Assembly: GCF_900166625.1 (NCBI RefSeq)
Contig: NZ_LT800499.1
Span: forward strand, 1,818,115-1,882,114
Length of the DNA: 64,000 nucleotides
Direction: 5' to 3'
From: Halobacillus massiliensis
GTDB lineage: Bacteria > Bacillota > Bacilli > Bacillales > Halobacillaceae
In this document: piece by piece, positions 1 to 8,990 of the stretch
How positions within the stretch are numbered: position 1 is the first letter of the stretch
How the letters are laid out: each line of letters starts with the position of its first letter
Translations under genes and position numbers: made by a program
The notes under the pieces: generated by a model
What the model saw: the letters and a program-made list of their open reading frames with translations, nothing else
Told to the model about the DNA's origin: nothing
Databases searched by the model: none

Positions 1-93
1 CCAAAAACGGCGGTCGGAAAAATTTTACGTCGTACACTGGTGGAAGAAGAAAGAAAAAAGATCGAAGAATCTAAACCTTTACAGAATTCCTAG
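1..93 (+). CDS. lcfA: Long-chain acyl-CoA synthetase, C-terminal end (partial)
   Basis: The window opens inside a reading frame that runs 30 codons to a TAG at 91-93. The first residues read PKTAVGKILRRTL, which is the C-terminal motif of the acyl-adenylate/CoA ligase family, where the lysine of the TxxGK segment takes part in adenylation. With the FadR-controlled genes that follow, this is almost certainly the end of the long-chain fatty acid CoA ligase that activates fatty acids for beta-oxidation, the first gene of the lcfA-fadR-fadB-etfB-etfA group in Bacillus subtilis. Only the tail is visible, so substrate range cannot be judged. Confidence 0.85.
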   Translation, partial: PKTAVGKILRRTLVEEERKKIEESKPLQNS

Positions 94-102
94 GAAAAGT
101 TA

Positions 103-131
103 TTGACAGTGTAATTTTTGGACTGTAATAT
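103..131 (+). promoter_or_regulatory. Sigma-A promoter of fadR operon
   Basis: TTGACA at 103-108 and TAATAT at 126-131 are separated by 17 bases; an overlapping TATAAT lies at 129-134. The promoter sits between the end of lcfA and fadR and is followed directly by a FadR-type operator, so fadR can be transcribed independently of lcfA. Confidence 0.7.
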
Positions 132-137
132 AATAGA

Positions 138-155
138 TGAATGACCATTCATTCA
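138..155 (+). promoter_or_regulatory. FadR operator
   Basis: TGAATGACCATTCATTCA matches the known Bacillus FadR consensus (TGAATGAMTANTCATTCA) at all defined positions except one (C for T at position 9). It lies just downstream of the -10 element, as expected for repression that acyl-CoA binding relieves. It implies autoregulation of fadR and control of fadB-etfBA. Confidence 0.85.
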
Positions 156-180
156 TTTTTGGCAAAGGCAGGGATTACAC

Positions 181-771
181 GTGAATAAAAACAAACCAAA
201 ATACAAACAAATCATCGAAGCAGCAGTTGTCGTTATGGCTGAAAATGGATATCACTCTTCGCAAGTTTCAAAGATTGCTAAAAAAGCGGGAGTGGCGGAT
301 GGTACCATTTATCTTTACTTTAAGAACAAAGAAGATATTTTAGTATCACTATTTCAAGACAAAATGGGTCAGTTCATTGAAAGAATTGAATACGAGACCA
401 CTTCAAGGCAGTCAGCTGAAGAAAAACTGCTTACACTGATTGAAACGCATTTTAAGCAGCTGGCTGCCGATCATCACTTAGCTATTGTTACACAGCTGGA
501 ACTGCGTCAGTCGAACAAGGAACTGCGCACCAAAATAAATAATGTGTTAAAGCGTTATTTGGCTGTGATCGACAATATCGTGGAAGAAGGTATTCGTGAA
601 GAGCTGTTTCGGGATAACCTGAACCGCCGGCTTGTTCGTCAGCTGATTTTTGGGATGATGGATGAAACGGTAACAAATTGGGTTATGAAGGATCAGCGCT
701 ATAACTTAGAAGAACAGGCAGAAGACGTCCATAGTTTTATCGTCAATGGACTGGCCCGGTCTCGATCATAA
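181..771 (+). CDS. fadR: TetR-family fatty acid degradation regulator FadR
   Basis: A 196-residue TetR/AcrR-type repressor. The N-terminal 50 residues carry the helix-turn-helix, including GYHSSQVSKIAKKAGVADG and the TIYLYFKNKEDIL signature typical of the family; the remainder is the helical ligand-binding domain. In B. subtilis FadR (YsiA) represses beta-oxidation genes and is released by long-chain acyl-CoA. The start is a GTG at 181 with a modest purine-rich RBS around 166-173. A near-consensus FadR operator lies 25 bases upstream, and fadB, etfB and etfA follow closely, so function and autoregulation are well supported by sequence and context. Confidence 0.93.
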   Translation: MNKNKPKYKQIIEAAVVVMAENGYHSSQVSKIAKKAGVADGTIYLYFKNKEDILVSLFQDKMGQFIERIEYETTSRQSAEEKLLTLIETHFKQLAADHHLAIVTQLELRQSNKELRTKINNVLKRYLAVIDNIVEEGIREELFRDNLNRRLVRQLIFGMMDETVTNWVMKDQRYNLEEQAEDVHSFIVNGLARSRS

Positions 772-784
772 GGAGTGAGTGTCA

Positions 785-1558
785 GTGTCTACGATGAAAG
801 TTCAGCTGAACGGGGCATTAGCAGAAATTACGATAGACAGCCCGCCGGCAAATGCATTATCGAGCCATATTTTAAAAGATTTATCACACGAGCTTGATCA
901 AATTGAACAGAATAAGGAAATCAAAGGGGTTTTGCTTAAAGGAGAAGGGAGATTCTTTTCAGCAGGAGCTGATATTAAAGAATTTACTTCGTTTCAGGAT
1001 TCTTCAGGATCAGGAGGACTTGCAAAGAAAGGCCAGGAGCTTTTTAATCGAATTGAAAGCTTCCATATCCCGGTGATTGCGGTTATTCATGGAGCGGCAT
1101 TAGGCGGCGGCCTGGAACTGGCGATGGCCTGCCATATCCGTTATGTTGCTGACAATGCGAAGCTGGGGCTTCCTGAATTAACCTTAGGTATTATCCCGGG
1201 TTTTGCAGGTACACAGCGTCTGCCGCGTTATGTAGGAACAGATAAAGCTTATGAAATGATTCTAACCGGCACTCCAATTTCCGGACAAGAGGCTGCTGCC
1301 TGCGGGTTAGCTACAGCAAGCTTCCCTGAAGAGAAAATTTTTGAAGAAGCAAACAAACAAATCAGTAAAATGATATCTAAAAGCGGCCCGACTATCCATG
1401 AGATTATGAAGCTGATTCCCTATGCCCACACTCCTCAGCTTTTTGAAGGAATGGAGCAGGAAGCAAAGGCGTTTGGTGAGGTTTTTGCCAATGAAGATGC
1501 TAAAGAAGGGGTACAGGCTTTTATAGAAAAAAGGAAACCAGTGTTTAGAGACCAATAG
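785..1558 (+). CDS. fadB: Enoyl-CoA hydratase/isomerase
   Basis: A crotonase-fold protein of 257 residues that hydrates trans-2-enoyl-CoA in beta-oxidation. Visible family features are the oxyanion-hole segment FFSAGADIKEF near residue 60, the second segment HGAALGGGLELAMACHIR near residue 107, and the LPELTLGIIPGFAGTQRLPR region, whose glutamate is a usual catalytic acid. An in-frame GTG at 779 exists, but AGGAG at 771-775 is only 3 bases from it; the GTG at 785 has normal spacing and is chosen. The gene follows fadR by 13 bases and precedes etfB by 17, indicating one operon. Confidence 0.9.
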   Translation: MSTMKVQLNGALAEITIDSPPANALSSHILKDLSHELDQIEQNKEIKGVLLKGEGRFFSAGADIKEFTSFQDSSGSGGLAKKGQELFNRIESFHIPVIAVIHGAALGGGLELAMACHIRYVADNAKLGLPELTLGIIPGFAGTQRLPRYVGTDKAYEMILTGTPISGQEAAACGLATASFPEEKIFEEANKQISKMISKSGPTIHEIMKLIPYAHTPQLFEGMEQEAKAFGEVFANEDAKEGVQAFIEKRKPVFRDQ

Positions 1559-1575
1559 AACAGGAGGAATCTTAT

Positions 1576-2349
1576 ATGAACATTTATGTTTTAATGAAAC
1601 GTACGTTTGACACAGAAGAAAAGATCTCTATCGGCGGAGGCCGTATTGACGAGGAAGGCGCAGAGTTTATTATTAACCCTTATGATGAGTACGCAGTCGA
1701 GGAAGCAATTAAATTGCGTGATGAACATGGCGGGGAAGTTACTGTTGTTACTGTTGGCGAGGAAGATGCCGAGAAGCAGCTAAGAACTGCTCTTGCGATG
1801 GGGGCGGATAAAGCCGTACTCATTAATACAGAAGACGATCTTGAAGAAGGAGATCAATACACTACTGTTAAAATTTTAGAAGCTTACTTTGAAGATAAAG
1901 AAGTAGACATTATTCTTGGCGGAAATGTAGCGATTGATGAAGCGAGCGGACAGGTTGGGCCAAGATTGGCAGAGCGCCTTGATATCCCATGTGTAACTAC
2001 GATAACTAAAATTGAAGTGGAGGGTTCAGAAGTCCATATTGAACGTGATGTGGAAGGAGATGTAGAGAAAGTTGACACTACTCTTCCCCTATTAGTCACT
2101 TGTCAGCAAGGGCTTAATGAGCCGAGATATCCATCACTGCCGGGGATTATGAAAGCGAAGAAAAAGCCGCTGGAAGAGCTGGAAATTGATGATCTTGATT
2201 TAGAAGAAGATGAGGTAGAGCCTAAAACAAAAACGATTGATATTTTTCTTCCACCTGAAAAACAGGCAGGAAAAGTTCTTGAAGGTGATACAGATGAACA
2301 GGTGAAGGAATTGGTATCCTTGCTTAAAACAGAAGCGAAAGTTCTTTAA
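1576..2349 (+). CDS. etfB: Electron transfer flavoprotein beta subunit
   Basis: A 257-residue ETF beta subunit that with EtfA forms the FAD/AMP-containing heterodimer carrying electrons from acyl-CoA dehydrogenases to the respiratory chain. The start MNIYVLMKRTFDTEEKI, the AMADGADKAVL-like stretch (here ALAMGADKAVLI) and the ETF-beta signature region around VTTITKIEVEGSEVHIERD, followed by LPLLVTCQQGLNEPRYPSLP, are all present. It has a strong RBS (AGGAGGA) seven bases before ATG. It lies between fadB and etfA with short gaps and is probably cotranscribed under FadR control. Confidence 0.95.
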   Translation: MNIYVLMKRTFDTEEKISIGGGRIDEEGAEFIINPYDEYAVEEAIKLRDEHGGEVTVVTVGEEDAEKQLRTALAMGADKAVLINTEDDLEEGDQYTTVKILEAYFEDKEVDIILGGNVAIDEASGQVGPRLAERLDIPCVTTITKIEVEGSEVHIERDVEGDVEKVDTTLPLLVTCQQGLNEPRYPSLPGIMKAKKKPLEELEIDDLDLEEDEVEPKTKTIDIFLPPEKQAGKVLEGDTDEQVKELVSLLKTEAKVL

Positions 2350-2373
2350 TAAAGAGAAGGGAGAGTTAGGATA

Positions 2374-3354
2374 ATGAGTAAAAAAATATTAGTAATTGGG
2401 GAAGCCCGTGAAGGATCTCTTAGAAACGTAACTTTTGAAGCGATTGCTGCTGGAAAGAAAATCAGTGATGGCGGCGAAGTGGTCGGTGTTCTTTGCGGTT
2501 TGGATAACCTTAAAGAAATGGGTCAGGAAATGATCTATTATGGTGCGGATCGTGTGATTGCTTTAGCAAATGAAGAATTGAAAACGTATACATCAGATGG
2601 TTATGGGCAGGCCATTCAATCCTTGCTGGATGAGGAAAACCCTGAAGGAATTATTTTGGGTCATACATCAATGGGGAAAGATTTAGCGCCTAAGCTGGCC
2701 AGCCGTTTAGAATCCGGATTAATTTCAGATGCAACTGAAGTATCGGTTGAAGGTGGTCAAGTGGTGTTTACCCGGCCGATTTATTCAGGTAAAGCGTTCG
2801 AGAAGAAAGAAATTACGGACGGCATTGTCTTTGCAACCATTCGTCCAAATAATATTCCGGCCGATACTCGAGATGACACTCGTTCTGGAAATGTCGATCA
2901 TAGGGATGTATCTATACAGAATATCCGTACGGTGATTAAGGATATTCTTCGTAAATCCTCTGAAGGTGTTGATTTATCCGAAGCTAAAGTAATCATAGCT
3001 GGTGGACGTGGAGTGAAAAGTGCCGAAGGATTTGGACCACTGGAAGAACTGGCTGATGTTCTCGGAGGAACCGTCGGTGCTTCCCGTGGAGCGTGTGATG
3101 CAGGATACTGTGATTATTCACTGCAAATTGGTCAGACGGGTAAAGTTGTGACACCTGACTTATATATTGCATGCGGGATTTCAGGTGCTATTCAGCATTT
3201 GGCAGGGATGTCAAACTCCAAGGTAATCGTTGCGATTAATAAGGATCCTGAAGCAAACATCTTTAATGTAGCAGATTACGGGATCGTAGGCGACCTGTTC
3301 GATGTTGTACCTAAGCTGACGGACGAGATTAAGCAGCTTAAAGTAAATGCATAA
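2374..3354 (+). CDS. etfA: Electron transfer flavoprotein alpha subunit
   Basis: A 326-residue ETF alpha subunit. The C-terminal FAD-binding domain is clear: GGRGVKSAEGFGPLEELADVLG, GASRGACDAGYC, QIGQTGKVVTPDLYIACGISGAIQHLAGM and NKDPEANIF are the conserved FAD-contact segments of this family. The N-terminal domain has the usual Rossmann-like start KILVIGEAREGSL. It ends the fad/etf operon; a hairpin follows immediately. One difference from many homologues is the residue context AGYCDYSLQIGQTG, but this is within normal variation in Bacillaceae. Confidence 0.95.
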   Translation: MSKKILVIGEAREGSLRNVTFEAIAAGKKISDGGEVVGVLCGLDNLKEMGQEMIYYGADRVIALANEELKTYTSDGYGQAIQSLLDEENPEGIILGHTSMGKDLAPKLASRLESGLISDATEVSVEGGQVVFTRPIYSGKAFEKKEITDGIVFATIRPNNIPADTRDDTRSGNVDHRDVSIQNIRTVIKDILRKSSEGVDLSEAKVIIAGGRGVKSAEGFGPLEELADVLGGTVGASRGACDAGYCDYSLQIGQTGKVVTPDLYIACGISGAIQHLAGMSNSKVIVAINKDPEANIFNVADYGIVGDLFDVVPKLTDEIKQLKVNA

Positions 3355-3357
3355 AAA

Positions 3358-3391
3358 AATGGCCAGAGCTGAAAATGCTTTGGCCTTTTAG
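3358..3391 (+). terminator. Rho-independent terminator after etfA
   Basis: An inverted repeat GGCCAGAGC / GCTTTGGCC (one G-U pair) with a six-base loop at 3361-3385 is followed by TTTT. It closes the fadR-etfA operon. Confidence 0.7.
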
Positions 3392-3594
3392 ATTCTCTCT
3401 GCTGGTTTAAGTCCCCGTACTGGTGATAAACTTTGATGGTTAAAGCATATGGTTCCAATTGGAAGTGTCAAGAATACCATTTAATTATGAACAAAACTGT
3501 ATTTTTAATCGCATAAACAAATCGTTAGTCAGTCAAAATATAAAGTGATATACTCATTACAGATCAAAAGAATATGATCGAGGAGGAATTTTTA

Positions 3595-3909
3595 ATGGCA
3601 CTTGTTAAAGCTACTGATCAGAATTTTACAGAAGAAACAGGCGAGGGTTTAGTTCTTGCTGATTTCTGGGCACCTTGGTGCGGACCTTGTAAAATGATTG
3701 CTCCAGTACTAGAAGAACTGGACGAAGAAATGAGCGATCAAGTAAAAATCGTAAAACTTGATGTAGATGAGAACCAGGAAACTGCCAGTAAGTTTGGTGT
3801 TATGAGTATTCCAACACTGCTGCTATTTAAAGATGGAAAAGTAGTTGACCAGGTTATTGGTTTCCAGCCTAAGGAAGCTTTAGCTGAATTAATTACAAAA
3901 CATTCTTAA
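3595..3909 (+). CDS. trxA: Thioredoxin
   Basis: A 104-residue thioredoxin with the redox-active WCGPC motif (Cys29 and Cys32) after DFWAPW, the cis-proline segment [12 protein letters not shown], and the conserved buried Asp in VLADFWA. It keeps cytosolic disulfides reduced and serves ribonucleotide reductase and other reductases. The frame is open upstream to 3574, but AGGAGG at 3581-3586 is placed correctly for the ATG at 3595, giving [18 protein letters not shown] -10-like hexamer at 3549-3554 lies upstream with only a weak -35, so the gene may use an additional sigma factor. It is monocistronic, between two terminators. Confidence 0.97.
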   Translation: MALVKATDQNFTEETGEGLVLADFWAPWCGPCKMIAPVLEELDEEMSDQVKIVKLDVDENQETASKFGVMSIPTLLLFKDGKVVDQVIGFQPKEALAELITKHS

Positions 3910-3929
3910 TTTTAATCTACAGACAGATA

Positions 3930-3961
3930 AAAGCCACGCCCTATACGGCGTGGCTTTTTGC
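3930..3961 (+). terminator. Terminator after trxA
   Basis: Perfect stem AGCCACGCC (3932-3940) / GGCGTGGCT (3947-3955), six-base loop, then a T run. Isolates trxA from uvrC. Confidence 0.9.
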
Positions 3962-4025
3962 TGTATATCATTTCCTAAATGTGGTACATTTTTAGAAGAA
4001 CCACAGTAGGGTGGGGTGAGCAACC

Positions 4026-5819
4026 ATGAATAACAAATTAAAAGAAAAACTGGCCGTGCTGCCTGGGCAGCCGGGGTGTTATTTAATGAAAGATAAACAG
4101 GGAACCATTATTTATGTGGGAAAGGCAAAGGTTCTAAAAAATCGTGTCCGTTCTTATTTTACTGGAGCCCATGATGGAAAAACACAAAGACTTGTAAGAG
4201 AAATTGTAGACTTTGAATATATAGTGACCACTTCAGAAATAGAAGCGCTTATTCTGGAAATGAACCTGATTAAAAAGCATGATCCTAAATACAATGTCAT
4301 GCTTAAGGATGATAAAACATATCCCTATTTAAAAGTAACTGCTGAAAGGCACCCAAAGCTAATCGTCACCCGCAAGGTAAAGAAAGATAAGGGGAAATAC
4401 TTTGGACCATATCCTAACGTGATCGCAGCAAGAGAAACGAAGAAGCTCTTAGACCGTCTTTATCCTTTAAGAAAATGTAATACGATGCCGGACCGGGTCT
4501 GTCTTTATTACCATATGCATCAATGTTTAGGGCCCTGTGAATTTCCTGTTTCTAAAGAAACCAACCAGGAAATTGTTCAGAGCATAACGTCTTTTTTAGC
4601 AGGGGGACATAAAGAAATTAAAGATGATTTAAAGAATAAAATGCACGAAGCGTCTGAAAAGCTTGATTTTGAGCGCGCCAAGGAATTTCGTGATCAGATT
4701 GAGCATATCGAATCTGTTATGGAGCAGCAGAAGATGACGATGAATGATCGAGTCGATCGTGATATATTCGGGTACTCGTATAATAAGGGATGGATGTGTG
4801 TCCAGGTCTTTTTCATACGACAGGGCAAACTGATTGAAAGGGATGTAGCTTTATTTCCATTTTTTGATGATCCCGAAGATTCATTTTTAAGCTATATCGG
4901 TCGTTTTTATCTGCACCAGAATCACCTATTTCCTAAAGAGGTTTTAGTCCCGATCGGAACAAAAACAGAGCTGCTTGAAGGAATTATTGAAACGAAAGTA
5001 ATGACTCCCATGCGCGGCCGGAAGAAAGAGCTCGTGGAATTAGCCATGAAAAATGCGGAAATAGCGCTTGAGGAGAAGTTTGCTTTAATTGAGAGAGATG
5101 AAGAACGTACGATTAAAGCGGTAGAGACGCTTGGAAATGTATTGAACATTCAAACACCATATCGTATTGAAGCTTTTGATAACTCAAATATACAGGGAAC
5201 GGATCCAGTTTCCGCTATGGTTGCCTTTATTGACGGCAAACCAAATAAAAAAGAGTACCGTAAATATAAAGTGAAAAATGTAGAGGGTCCGGATGATTAT
5301 GATACAATGCGTGAAGTTATTCGGAGAAGGTATACGAGAGTGCTTAAAGAAAATCTTCCGCTTCCAGATTTAATCGTTGTTGATGGAGGAAAAGGACAGA
5401 TGTCTGCAGCGATTGATGTCCTGGAAAATGAGCTTGGGCTTGATGTGCCATTGTGCGGGTTAGCGAAAGATGATAAGCATAAAACGAGTGAGCTCTTATA
5501 TGGGGATCCTCCTGAGCTTGTGCCGCTTGACCGTAACTCACAGGAATTCTATCTTGTCCAGAGAATTCAGGATGAAGTTCACCGCTTTGCCATTTCCTTT
5601 CACAGACAGCTGAGAGGAAAGGGGGCGCTCCAGTCTGAGCTGGATAGTATTCCGGGTGTAGGACAGAAGCGCAGGCGGATGCTGCTTAAACATTTTAAAT
5701 CGGTTAAAGATATAAAGGAAGCCGTACCTGGAGATTTGGCTAAGCTGGGGCTGCCTTATCCAGTAGCCGAAACGATTATCGAGACTTTAAACAAAGAAGA
5801 AGAGCCGGCTGAAGAGTAA
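4026..5819 (+). CDS. uvrC: UvrABC excinuclease subunit C
   Basis: A full-length 597-residue UvrC that makes both incisions in nucleotide excision repair. Domains in order: N-terminal GIY-YIG nuclease ([19 protein letters not shown], residues about 17-35), a cysteine-bearing central region ([23 protein letters not shown]), the UVR domain that binds UvrB ([18 protein letters not shown], about 210-230), the RNase H-like endonuclease domain ([19 protein letters not shown] and [10 protein letters not shown]) and two C-terminal helix-hairpin-helix motifs ([17 protein letters not shown]). RBS GGGGTGAG precedes the ATG. Its position after trxA is the standard Bacillus order. Confidence 0.97.
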   Translation: MNNKLKEKLAVLPGQPGCYLMKDKQGTIIYVGKAKVLKNRVRSYFTGAHDGKTQRLVREIVDFEYIVTTSEIEALILEMNLIKKHDPKYNVMLKDDKTYPYLKVTAERHPKLIVTRKVKKDKGKYFGPYPNVIAARETKKLLDRLYPLRKCNTMPDRVCLYYHMHQCLGPCEFPVSKETNQEIVQSITSFLAGGHKEIKDDLKNKMHEASEKLDFERAKEFRDQIEHIESVMEQQKMTMNDRVDRDIFGYSYNKGWMCVQVFFIRQGKLIERDVALFPFFDDPEDSFLSYIGRFYLHQNHLFPKEVLVPIGTKTELLEGIIETKVMTPMRGRKKELVELAMKNAEIALEEKFALIERDEERTIKAVETLGNVLNIQTPYRIEAFDNSNIQGTDPVSAMVAFIDGKPNKKEYRKYKVKNVEGPDDYDTMREVIRRRYTRVLKENLPLPDLIVVDGGKGQMSAAIDVLENELGLDVPLCGLAKDDKHKTSELLYGDPPELVPLDRNSQEFYLVQRIQDEVHRFAISFHRQLRGKGALQSELDSIPGVGQKRRRMLLKHFKSVKDIKEAVPGDLAKLGLPYPVAETIIETLNKEEEPAEE

Positions 5820-5836
5820 TCAGCCGGCTTTTTTAT
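5802..5836. terminator. Bidirectional terminator between uvrC and yslB
   Basis: Ten-base stem AGCCGGCTGA / TCAGCCGGCT (5803-5812, 5820-5829) followed by TTTTTT. It overlaps the last codons of uvrC and also ends just at the 3' end of the convergent gene. Confidence 0.85.
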
Positions 5837-6276
5837 GCTTTTGTTGCTGTTATTTCTATTATACGATCTTTTTGCAGTATTTCTTCCATGCATTCATATG
5901 TATCATTTGTCAGCCGGGAGAGAATTTCTGATAAGAACCCGCACTCCAGCCTGAAATCAACAGGGAATATATTCTGTGTTAACCGTTTCTCCACTATATG
6001 ACCGTACAGGTGAAAAGTGGTGGCTCGTTTTTTCTCTTTTACAAGCTTTAACTCTCCCCAGCCCATATACTGATAAAAATCATATAGTTCATCAAAGGTT
6101 TCCAGCTTTGTCTCGCGGGCAATATTCTTTCCCATAAAATAAAGCAGATAAGGTGCTTCTTTTCCGAGAAAGTCTGGGAGTGTGTAGTATCTCAGCAGAT
6201 CGTAGCCAGCTCCTGTTGCAACCAGCGATGAAATATTTTCTGTCTTTAACTTAGCTGTTTCTTTCAAAACACTCAT
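5833..6276 (-). CDS. yslB: DUF2507 family protein (YslB-like)
   Basis: About 147 residues, on the opposite strand between uvrC and sdhC, where B. subtilis carries yslB. It contains the YLLYFMGKNIARE and LFPLESW-like segments (here ETFDELYDFYQYMGWGELKLV) and an ECGFLSEIL stretch typical of this V4R-like family. No catalytic residues are evident; the family's role is not established. Start choice is uncertain: the ATG at 6276 follows AAAGGA with no spacing, whereas the TTG three codons later (6267) sits 8-9 bases from that SD-like sequence and may be the true start. It has no cotranscribed neighbour. Confidence 0.75.
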   Translation of the reverse strand: MSVLKETAKLKTENISSLVATGAGYDLLRYYTLPDFLGKEAPYLLYFMGKNIARETKLETFDELYDFYQYMGWGELKLVKEKKRATTFHLYGHIVEKRLTQNIFPVDFRLECGFLSEILSRLTNDTYECMEEILQKDRIIEITATKA

Positions 6277-6556
6277 TCCTTTCTGCTTCTCTATTATCGC
6301 TCGAATAAGGAAATCTAGCAACAAGTTTCAAAGTAAATAATTGATATGGACCAAATGTAGTCTTTTCCATAATTTATACTCTCGTTTTCTTGACGCTCCT
6401 CTCCGATAGAAGTACAATAAACGTGTTACAAATTGCACATTCCTCAGTTTTTATATGGAAATTTGGGGATTTTCATATCTTTTTCACGTAATAGTAAAGC
6501 GCTTTATTGTCTGAAATGTGCAAAAAAATTTTGTTATCATCTTGAGGGGGGTAAAC

Positions 6557-7177
6557 ATGGCAGGAACACGAGGATACGTTAACCGAAGATTACATTCATT
6601 ATTAGGGGTTGTTCCGATCGGAATATTCCTTATTCAGCACTTAACCGTGAACTTCTTTGCTACACGCGGACCTGAGGCGTTTAATAATGCGGCACATTTT
6701 ATGGAAAGCTTACCATACCGCTACGTCCTGGAAACCTTTATCATATTTTTACCGCTGCTTTTTCACGGTATTTATGGAGTGTATATCGCGTTTACGGCAA
6801 AAAGTAACCTTAAGAATTTTGGTTACTTTCGAAATTGGATGTTCATCCTGCAGCGGGTCACGGGTGTAATTACGCTGATCTTTATTGCATGGCATGTGTG
6901 GGAAACTCGTATTGCTATTGGATTTGGCTGGGCTGAGCTGAACTATTCGCTTATGGAAGGCATTCTTACAGATCCTTTCTTTTTCTGGTTCTACATAGTA
7001 GGAGTAATTTCCACAACATTCCACTTTTCTAATGGCTTATGGTCATTCTTTGTCAGCTGGGGAATTACAGTTTCACCACGCTCTCAAAAGATTATGACTT
7101 ATGTAAGCATGATTGTTTTCGTTGCCATTACCTATGTTGGTGTGCGCACACTAATTCAATTCGCTTATGGAATCTAA
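6557..7177 (+). CDS. sdhC: Succinate dehydrogenase cytochrome b558 subunit
   Basis: The 206-residue membrane anchor of complex II, with five predicted transmembrane helices. It binds two b hemes and links SdhAB to menaquinone. The four axial heme ligands known from B. subtilis are identifiable: His28 (FLIQH), His70 (LLFH), His113 (IAWH) and His156 (TTFH, B. subtilis His155). The frame is open upstream to 6518, but GAGGGGGG at 6544-6551 sets the ATG at 6557 (MAGTRGYVNRRLHS). It leads the sdhCAB operon. I found no strong sigma-A promoter in the 280 bases upstream. Confidence 0.96.
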   Translation: MAGTRGYVNRRLHSLLGVVPIGIFLIQHLTVNFFATRGPEAFNNAAHFMESLPYRYVLETFIIFLPLLFHGIYGVYIAFTAKSNLKNFGYFRNWMFILQRVTGVITLIFIAWHVWETRIAIGFGWAELNYSLMEGILTDPFFFWFYIVGVISTTFHFSNGLWSFFVSWGITVSPRSQKIMTYVSMIVFVAITYVGVRTLIQFAYGI

Positions 7178-7223
7178 AAACCATTCATGATCGTTATAGA
7201 AAGCAAGGGAGTGAGGTTCAATC

Positions 7224-8975
7224 ATGAGTAATCGAAATATAGTTATTGTCGGTGGAGGTCTTGCAGGACTGATGGCGACAATTAAAGCTGCAGAACAAGG
7301 AGTTCATGTAGACCTTCTGTCTGTAGTACCAGTTAAACGTTCTCACTCTGTATGTGCTCAGGGTGGTATTAATGGAGCCGTAAACACAAAAGGTGAGGGA
7401 GACTCGCCGTGGGAACACTTTGACGATACAGTTTATGGAGGAGATTTCCTGGCAAACCAGCCTCCGGTTAAAGCCATGTGTGAAGCTGCACCAGGAATTA
7501 TTCATTTGCTCGACCGTATGGGAGTTATGTTCAACCGTACGCCGGAAGGTCTTCTTGATTTTCGACGCTTTGGCGGGACACAGCACCATAGAACAGCATT
7601 TGCCGGTGCCACGACGGGCCAGCAGTTATTATATGCTCTTGATGAGCAAGTCCGCCGCCATGAGGTGAATGGACTAGTAACTAAATACGAGAATTGGGAA
7701 TTTATTTCTGCTATAATAGATGAGAAGGGTGTAGGCAGAGGGGTTATCGGTCAAAACCTTCGAAATCAGGAAATTAAAGCATTTCCTGCCGATGCCGTAA
7801 TTATGGCAACTGGCGGACCTGGTATCATTTTTGGTAAATCTACCAACTCTGTTATAAATACTGGCTCTGCTGCCGGGGCACTATACCAGCAGGGTGTCAA
7901 ATATGCAAACGGAGAATTTATACAGATTCACCCGACAGCTATCCCAGGAGATGATAAGCTTCGATTAATGAGTGAATCAGCTCGTGGGGAAGGCGGACGT
8001 GTTTGGACTTACAAAGACGGTGAGCCCTGGTATTTCCTTGAAGAGAAATACCCTGCTTACGGAAACCTGGTGCCACGTGATATTGCTACACGTGAAATTT
8101 TCGATGTCTGCGTTAATCAGAAACTTGGGATTAATGGGGAAAACATGGTTTACCTGGACCTGTCTCATAAAGATCCTAAAGATTTGGATGTTAAACTCGG
8201 CGGAATTATCGAAATCTATGAAAAATTCGTAGGGGAAGACCCACGTAAAGTACCGATGAAGATCTTCCCGGCAGTACACTATTCTATGGGTGGTCTATGG
8301 GTGGATTTTGACCAGATGACCAACATCCCGGGAATTTTTGCAGCAGGTGAATGTGATTACAGTCAGCACGGAGGTAACCGTTTAGGGGCTAACTCCTTAC
8401 TATCCTCTATTTATGGAGGTATGGTTGCTGGACCGAAAGCCGTTCAGTATACAGAAGGTCTGGAAACTATTTCAGAAGAAATGACGTCTGCGCTGTTCGA
8501 TCAAAAGGTGAAAGAAGAGCAAGAAAAATTTGAACAAATTATGAGCATGGACGGAGACGAAAATGCTTATCAGATTCATAAAGAATTAGGCGAATGGATG
8601 ACGGATAATGTAACAGTCGTCCGTGAAAATGAGAAGCTTCTGAAAACAGATGAAAAAATCGTAGAGTTAATGGAAAGATTCAAGCGTATTAACATTAATG
8701 ATACATCCAGGTGGAGTAACCAGGGAGCTATGTTTACGCGTCAGCTGTGGAATATGCTGCAGTTAGCACGTGTTATTACACAAGGTGCTTACAATCGTAA
8801 TGAAAGCCGCGGAGCCCACTTTAAACCTGAATTTCCGGATCGGAATGATGAAGACTGGCTGAAGACAACGATTGCCTCTTTTGATAAAGAGAACAATCAG
8901 CCTGTATTCACTTACGAACCTGTAGATACATCGTTGATTAAGCCAAGGAAACGAGACTACTCGAAATCGAAATAA
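7224..8975 (+). CDS. sdhA: Succinate dehydrogenase flavoprotein subunit
   Basis: A 583-residue flavoprotein that oxidises succinate to fumarate. The N-terminal dinucleotide-binding motif is GGGLAGLMAT; the covalent FAD histidine is in KRSHSVCAQGGINGA (His41). Substrate-binding segments include QIHPTA, SARGEGGRVW, and HYSMGGLWVD, and the arginine-bearing GGNRLGANSLL FAD segment is intact. RBS AGGGAGTGAGG precedes the ATG. It follows sdhC by 46 bases and precedes sdhB by 15, forming the usual Gram-positive complex II operon on the inner face of the membrane. Confidence 0.97.
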   Translation: MSNRNIVIVGGGLAGLMATIKAAEQGVHVDLLSVVPVKRSHSVCAQGGINGAVNTKGEGDSPWEHFDDTVYGGDFLANQPPVKAMCEAAPGIIHLLDRMGVMFNRTPEGLLDFRRFGGTQHHRTAFAGATTGQQLLYALDEQVRRHEVNGLVTKYENWEFISAIIDEKGVGRGVIGQNLRNQEIKAFPADAVIMATGGPGIIFGKSTNSVINTGSAAGALYQQGVKYANGEFIQIHPTAIPGDDKLRLMSESARGEGGRVWTYKDGEPWYFLEEKYPAYGNLVPRDIATREIFDVCVNQKLGINGENMVYLDLSHKDPKDLDVKLGGIIEIYEKFVGEDPRKVPMKIFPAVHYSMGGLWVDFDQMTNIPGIFAAGECDYSQHGGNRLGANSLLSSIYGGMVAGPKAVQYTEGLETISEEMTSALFDQKVKEEQEKFEQIMSMDGDENAYQIHKELGEWMTDNVTVVRENEKLLKTDEKIVELMERFKRININDTSRWSNQGAMFTRQLWNMLQLARVITQGAYNRNESRGAHFKPEFPDRNDEDWLKTTIASFDKENNQPVFTYEPVDTSLIKPRKRDYSKSK

Positions 8976-8990
8976 AGGAGGTTCATCAAT

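Noticed and set aside
3355-3594. Sigma-B promoter for trxA (GTTTAA near 3405)
   Set aside because: GTTTAA is present but no GGGTAT-type -10 at the required spacing; left as no more than a possibility.
7218-7589. 123-residue minus-strand frame antisense to sdhA
   Set aside because: Shadow of sdhA with no independent support.
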